Below, piece after piece: positions 39,639 through 43,307 of a stretch of DNA of 43,307 bases. Every line of letters starts with the position of its first letter. Within the stretch, counting starts at the first letter, position 1. Origin of the DNA: Candidatus Neomicrothrix sp. (lineage in GTDB: Bacteria; Actinomycetota; Acidimicrobiia; Acidimicrobiales; Aldehydirespiratoraceae); contig JAFMKU010000007.1 of NCBI GenBank assembly GCA_017852795.1, positions 21,567-64,873 on the forward strand, in the 5' to 3' direction. The notes beneath the pieces were generated by a model that had not been told where the DNA came from, searched no databases, and saw only the letters and a program-made list of their open reading frames with translations. The position numbers were made by a program, and so were the translations under genes.

Positions 39639-41430
39639 CACCGCTGACCTTAGCGTCCCCGTCGGATTGGTTGACCGTTTCGATCGGTCGGCTCCGTACA
39701 AGTTTGAGACGGGTAGTGGCTCCGTCGCTGACCGTGGTGATGGTAGCGGCTGCGAAAACCAGGTGCTGGCCGGGTTGCAGTGTTCGGGCGCCAGGTACCT
39801 GGTGCAGGGGTGGAGCGAACACGGCAAGGTCCGGAAACCGGGACCGCAAAGCAGTCACCGCTCGTGCCGCGCCGGCGTCTCCGTTGGCGACGGCCAGCGT
39901 GTTGATTTCGGTAACCCCCGCGAGACGAAGGTCCTCAAGGATCTGGCTTTGACGGACCGTGTTTGGCAAAAACACCGTGACTCCGTTCGGGCCGGAAAGC
40001 ACCGTGGCGGTTTTGAGATTCGAAATTCCCGGCGGGACCGTGGCTGGGGTAGCAAGGCTGGCCACTATCGCTACCGACGCCAGGATCGCTCCGAGTCGTC
40101 GAAGGTTCGAACGAGAACTCAACGCGCACAGCACCGCGGCCGCGACCAGTGCCACGCCCGATGTTCCCAGCATGAACGGAGGGACGTTTGGGGCGAGCCG
40201 CGCTACCCACCGAACCCAACCAACCATGAGGCGGGTAGGCACATGCAAACCGTCGGCCACGACACCGCCGAACACCCCGGCGACGAGACCGGCCGTGCAG
40301 CCCCAGATCATGATTGCTCCTGATACGGGACCGGCCAGCAGGTTGGCCGGGAGACTCATCAACGGAACCGGCCCGAACAGGACCAGCAGCAGCGGGGCGA
40401 CCGCGACCTGAGCGGCGACCGTGGTCGCGACCGCAACCCGGACCACGGCCGGGCCAGGGAGTCGAGCGGCCAACGGGCTGGCGAGCCAGACAATCCCCAC
40501 GGTGGCCGCTACCGATAGTTGGAAAGCAACTGCGTGAACCAGAAACGGGTCGATCATCAACAACGCGGTGATCGCCAATGACAAGGCTTTGCGCGAATCG
40601 ATCGGAAGACCGATCGTGGCTGACCCGACGCTCACTCCGGCCATGCCAACCGCCCGAAGTACTGACGGCTCGAACCGGGTCAGTGTCGCGAAGCACAACA
40701 GCGCGAGCGGCACCACCACCAGACGGGTAGCCGGTCGACCGCGCCGCAGCAGCGATTCAAGTACGGCGAGCAGGAACGCCACGTTCTGCCCCGATACCAC
40801 CAGCAGATGCCCGAGCCCGGCGGCTCGAAAATCATCGGCGATCACCGGCGACTGTTCACGATCGTCACCCATCACCATCCCCAGGAACGTGGCTCGGTCG
40901 TCACGGGGCAACGCTTCAGCGCCGCCGGCTAGCCACCGCCGGATCTGGTTGGTGAACCGGTTCAGCGGCGGCCCCGGATGGGTGCTGTGGACTGCGGTGA
41001 CCGTGATCGTGCCGACCTCGTGGCGCCAACGTGCCCATTCGCTGCTGGTCGAACCTCGGAAGGTGCCGGAGATCTTCAGTTGATCGCCGGAAAGTTGCCG
41101 GGCCAGGTCCCCTGCGGTTGCCCCGTAGGCAACAACCGACACCCGGGTGCTTCCCCAGCGGGCACTGGCCCGGGTTCCGACGCTACCAAACGACCGAGGG
41201 TCGGATGTGAGCGTCACCCAGTGGTCGACCGGCCCATCGGGAGGGGGCACCAACCCGTCGATGGCCTGCCCGAACCGGATCGCGGTGATCAGCAAAACAA
41301 CGATCAGCACCAGTGCGCCTCGATGCCGGGTGGTGCCAGCCGCCAACGCGAAACCAGCCGAAATCGCGACCGGGGTTCCCAGTCCAAACCAAGCGCCGAT
41401 ACCGGCGGCAACCGCGCACCAATGGATCAC
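39628..41430 (-). CDS. comEC: ComEC/Rec2-family DNA-uptake membrane protein with a degenerate C-terminus
   Basis: This is about 600 residues from GTG 41430; a GTG at 41502 inside comEA is an alternative. Two N-terminal helices and an external OB-like region (about 55-150) precede the competence domain. That contains FLGMVMGDD, FRAAGLGHLLVVSGQNVAFL, HAVAFQLSVAATVGIVWLAS and PVPLMSLPANLLAGPVSGAI, all ComEC hallmarks. The last ~110 residues follow the metallo-β-lactamase position but contain no HxHxDH motif, so the nuclease activity proposed for full ComEC is probably lacking. It forms the channel for single-stranded DNA import. comEA lies just upstream. Confidence 0.88.
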   Translation of the reverse strand: MIHWCAVAAGIGAWFGLGTPVAISAGFALAAGTTRHRGALVLIVVLLITAIRFGQAIDGLVPPPDGPVDHWVTLTSDPRSFGSVGTRASARWGSTRVSVVAYGATAGDLARQLSGDQLKISGTFRGSTSSEWARWRHEVGTITVTAVHSTHPGPPLNRFTNQIRRWLAGGAEALPRDDRATFLGMVMGDDREQSPVIADDFRAAGLGHLLVVSGQNVAFLLAVLESLLRRGRPATRLVVVPLALLCFATLTRFEPSVLRAVGMAGVSVGSATIGLPIDSRKALSLAITALLMIDPFLVHAVAFQLSVAATVGIVWLASPLAARLPGPAVVRVAVATTVAAQVAVAPLLLVLFGPVPLMSLPANLLAGPVSGAIMIWGCTAGLVAGVFGGVVADGLHVPTRLMVGWVRWVARLAPNVPPFMLGTSGVALVAAAVLCALSSRSNLRRLGAILASVAIVASLATPATVPPGISNLKTATVLSGPNGVTVFLPNTVRQSQILEDLRLAGVTEINTLAVANGDAGAARAVTALRSRFPDLAVFAPPLHQVPGARTLQPGQHLVFAAATITTVSDGATTRLKLVRSRPIETVNQSDGDAKVSGDVR

Positions 41431-41443
41431 CGCGACTCGGGCA

Positions 41444-42115
41444 TTACACGGAAGCTTGGTCGCGTAACGCGGCCAGTTTCGCTGGACCGATCCCTGGCAC
41501 ACTCAGCAGGTCGTCAACCGAACGAAACGGTCCGTTGCGTTCCCGGAACTCCACGATCGCTGCGGCAAGGCTCGGCCCGATCCCACTCAACTGTTGCAGG
41601 TCAGTTGCCGACGCGTGGTTGATCGAAACCGCACCCGACGACGACCCGGAAGTGCCGGCTCCCAAAGCACCCGCTCCACCGATCGCCGGGATGTCTTCGC
41701 CCTCGACCGGGACCCAGATGCGTTGACCGTCGGACACCAGCTCCGCCAAATTGAGTTGCCGACGATCGGCGTTTTCGGTCATTCCCCCAGCCGCGGTAAT
41801 GGCGTCAGCCACCCGACTACCGAGTTGCACTTCGTGGATTCCGGGGTGAGCAACGGCACCGTCAACGTGCACGACGGCGGTGTTGCGCACGGTGGTGGAA
41901 GGGATCAACAGCGGTACGTCATCGACGGAAGGGACGAGTTCTTCTATCGCTACCGGTGGAGGTCGGAGCGCCCACCAGGCACCAAAACCGGCCCCCACGA
42001 CCGCGATCGCTCCGACAAGCAGCGTGGCGGGACGAACCCCGAGGCGGTCGGCGAGCAGAACCGGCAGACGGCGCCACTCGAAACCCGAATGGTCGGGTAG
42101 GTGTTCGAGGTCCAC
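41444..42115 (-). CDS. comEA: ComEA-like DNA-binding competence protein
   Basis: The product is 223 residues from GTG 42115, preceded by GGGAGG; a TTG at 42127 is possible. A cytoplasmic start leads to one membrane helix (PATLLVGAIAVVGAGFGAWW). An external SLBB-type domain follows (VVHVDGAVAHPGIHEVQLGS and LNLAELVSDGQRIWVP). After a Gly/Ser linker a helix-hairpin-helix pair closes the protein: NHASATDLQQLSGIGPSLAA and FRSVDDLLSVPGIGPAKLAA. ComEA binds incoming double-stranded DNA outside the membrane. It precedes comEC in the same operon. Confidence 0.92.
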   Translation of the reverse strand: MDLEHLPDHSGFEWRRLPVLLADRLGVRPATLLVGAIAVVGAGFGAWWALRPPPVAIEELVPSVDDVPLLIPSTTVRNTAVVHVDGAVAHPGIHEVQLGSRVADAITAAGGMTENADRRQLNLAELVSDGQRIWVPVEGEDIPAIGGAGALGAGTSGSSSGAVSINHASATDLQQLSGIGPSLAAAIVEFRERNGPFRSVDDLLSVPGIGPAKLAALRDQASV

Positions 42116-42178
42116 ATGGCCTCCCAAAGCTGGATGCTTGTGGGGGAAGTGGCTGCTGGGTCGACCTGAACGGTCTGG

Positions 42179-42880
42179 TTAGAACAGGGCGGTGCTCAAA
42201 CGGCGACGCCACTCCCCGACCCGAGGATCGCCGGGACCCATCACTTCGAGAAGGTCAACGAACCGTTGCCGAGCGTCGTCATCGGTTTTGACCGTCAGGA
42301 GGAGTTCGGCCAGCGTCGCTTCGACATCGCCGATTTCGGCGGTGTCGGTGCGAGCCAACGCCAGCAGGTGACGGACCTCGGGTGTTTCTGGGATTCGGGC
42401 CAGAAGCGCGGTTGCTTCCTCGCCTCGATCCGACGAAATCAGCAACGCCGCCATCGCGATGATCACGGCATCGTTGGCTGGTTCGAGTTCAAGGGCGGCG
42501 GTCAGCGAGGCTTCGTCGCCGAGTGAAAGCAGACGTTCCACTTCGGTAGGTTCGGCCGCTCCCGCAAGCCGTTGCACAAACTCGCGGACCTGCCCTTCGC
42601 CTTGGGCGCCGAGGAACTGGTCAACGATCTGTCCGTCTTTCATGGCGAACACGGCTGGGATGGATTGCACGTTGAACGCCTGCGCCACGGCACGGTTCGC
42701 GTCGACGTCAACTTTGGCGAGCTCTACTGCCCCGTTGGTTTCGGCAATGACCTTTTCGAGGATCGGACCGAGCTGCTTGCACGGACCGCACCATTCAGCC
42801 CAAAGGTCAACCACCACCGGGACTTGGTGAGAACGATCAAGGACCGCCGTTTGGAAACTCGCATCAGTGACATCAGACAT
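42179..42880 (-). CDS. Thioredoxin-domain co-chaperone (YbbN/CnoX-like)
   Basis: In this 233-residue protein the first ~105 residues are a thioredoxin fold with active site WAEWCGPCK (Cys31/Cys34), VDVDANRAVAQAF and the cis-proline in SIPAVFAMKDG. The remaining part is helical, with TPR-like repeats (ERLLSLGDEASLTAALELEP, ALLISSDRGEEATALLARIP), as in YbbN/CnoX chaperedoxins, which guard clients from oxidation. Unlike E. coli CnoX, the CxxC here is intact, so disulfide reduction is possible. The ATG has AGAAGG upstream and a TAGTTT -10 box (42895-42890). It is divergent from PAC2. Confidence 0.9.
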   Translation of the reverse strand: MSDVTDASFQTAVLDRSHQVPVVVDLWAEWCGPCKQLGPILEKVIAETNGAVELAKVDVDANRAVAQAFNVQSIPAVFAMKDGQIVDQFLGAQGEGQVREFVQRLAGAAEPTEVERLLSLGDEASLTAALELEPANDAVIIAMAALLISSDRGEEATALLARIPETPEVRHLLALARTDTAEIGDVEATLAELLLTVKTDDDARQRFVDLLEVMGPGDPRVGEWRRRLSTALF

Positions 42881-42949
42881 CGCCTTCTGAAACTAGCGTC
42901 AGATCGTGTGGTTCCGGCGGCCTCGTCTACGCTGCGGTCAGGAGGCGAT

Positions 42950-43307
42950 GTGTCAGAACCAACCAATGCCGCTGAATTGTTCACCTTGTTGTCGGACCCG
43001 TACCTTGAACGACCGGTGTTGGTGGTCTGCCTTCAGGGCTGGATCGATGCCAGCGGAAGCGCACAAGAAGCGTGCGATGCGATCCTTGAACAGATCGACC
43101 GTCGCACCGTCGCTAGTTTCGACACGGAACGCCTAACCGATCACCGGGCTCGCCGTCCCACGCTGCAAATCGTCGAAAGCGTGAGCGTGGGTATGCAATG
43201 GCCTGAAATCACCCTGTCGGCGGGTCAGGACGCCACCGGCAACGACGTTTTGGTGCTGCACGGGGTCGAACCGGACCACAACTGGCGTTCCTTTGTCGCC
43301 GCGGTCA
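42950..43307 (+). CDS. PAC2-family (proteasome assembly chaperone-like) protein, 3' end off the window
   Basis: GTG 42950 follows GGAGG (42941-42945). The 119 visible residues begin MSEPTNAAELFTLLSDPYLE and contain RPVLVVCLQGWIDASGSAQE, the family's opening strand and GWxDA turn, then DTERLTDHRARRPTLQIVE and VLVLHGVEPDHNWRSF. PAC2 proteins are abundant in actinobacteria and are thought to relate to proteasome-associated processes; the role is not settled. Another open frame through this region is a shadow. A TACGCT at 42928-42933 could be its -10. Confidence 0.85.
   Translation, partial: MSEPTNAAELFTLLSDPYLERPVLVVCLQGWIDASGSAQEACDAILEQIDRRTVASFDTERLTDHRARRPTLQIVESVSVGMQWPEITLSAGQDATGNDVLVLHGVEPDHNWRSFVAAV

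Noticed and set aside
42906-43136. Open frame starting ATG 42948 in the last part of the window
   Set aside because: It is the shadow of the PAC2 frame starting two bases later at GTG 42950, which has the family motifs and the same Shine-Dalgarno.
1-43307. Defence, phage, toxin-antitoxin or biosynthetic gene cluster
   Set aside because: Reading the genes across the window showed only housekeeping, transport, redox and regulatory genes; no nuclease-helicase defence modules, phage structural genes or modular synthases are present.

Overview
The window is about 60 % G+C, densely coded, and reads as chromosomal core sequence of a high-GC actinobacterium. The order pgsA-like, gcvH, zinc-ribbon/FHA (GarA-like), ftsR-like, hpt, bifunctional nuclease, second MerR parallels the mycobacterial gcvH-garA-Rv1828-Rv1829-Rv1830 neighbourhood. 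A BldD-like regulator and a FolP2-type protein point the same way. The SLH/excalibur and FG-GAP-like extracellular proteins make the class Acidimicrobiia my best guess; that placement is inference. There is no transposase, integrase, phage gene or CRISPR array, and no gap between genes longer than about 210 bases.

Layout. 1-4.8 kb (minus): partial gcvT, a small PD-(D/E)XK-like protein, a frameshifted MerR gene, bifunctional nuclease, hpt, ftsR-like, FHA protein, gcvH and pgsA-like. 4.9-9.1 kb: HIT hydrolase (+), SRAP protein and a one-TM protein of unknown function (-), maf and dus (+). 9.1-12.6 kb (minus): a cobalamin riboswitch followed by btuF-btuC-btuD-cobO. 12.6-14.8 kb: a nitronate-monooxygenase-like enzyme (-) and selD (+), which is itself a selenoprotein gene with an in-frame UGA at codon 14. 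14.8-17.8 kb: a Fur/PerR-type regulator divergent from rubrerythrin, a CCG-type iron-sulfur protein and DUF3501, a probable peroxide-defence unit. 17.8-22.1 kb: HD-domain protein plus two SDRs (-), an FAD amine oxidoreductase (+), and an SLH/excalibur secreted protein interrupted by one TGA (-). 22.3-30.1 kb: HAD hydrolase, tRNA-Pro(GGG), an RND exporter, a zinc-ribbon membrane protein, a SpoIIE phosphatase, der and a PDZ/radical-SAM DUF512 protein. 30.2-32.1 kb (+): a membrane pseudokinase with an FG-GAP-like ectodomain coupled to a LysM membrane protein. 32.1-43.3 kb: BldD-like regulator, rsmE, dnaJ, hrcA, lepA (-), rpsT (+), holA, folP2-like, comEC, comEA and a thioredoxin/YbbN protein (-), then a partial PAC2 gene (+).

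Across the window many promoter-proximal genes have a TAnnnT-type -10 hexamer ending exactly 6 or 7 bases before the start codon, with no Shine-Dalgarno, which predicts leaderless mRNAs. Genes inside operons, and a few others (selD, btuF, the SLH gene, the SpoIIE gene), instead carry clear GGAGG-type sites. The leaderless pattern also helps choose starts. It suggests an unusual ATT start for the unknown gene ending at 6019, and it shows pgsA-like and the HIT gene sharing overlapping -10 boxes.

The items I consider most worth following up are the UGA-containing selD with a candidate SECIS hairpin, the pseudokinase/LysM pair, the BldD-like protein lacking the c-di-GMP arginines, the Fur-rubrerythrin-CCG-DUF3501 unit, and the leaderless-initiation pattern.
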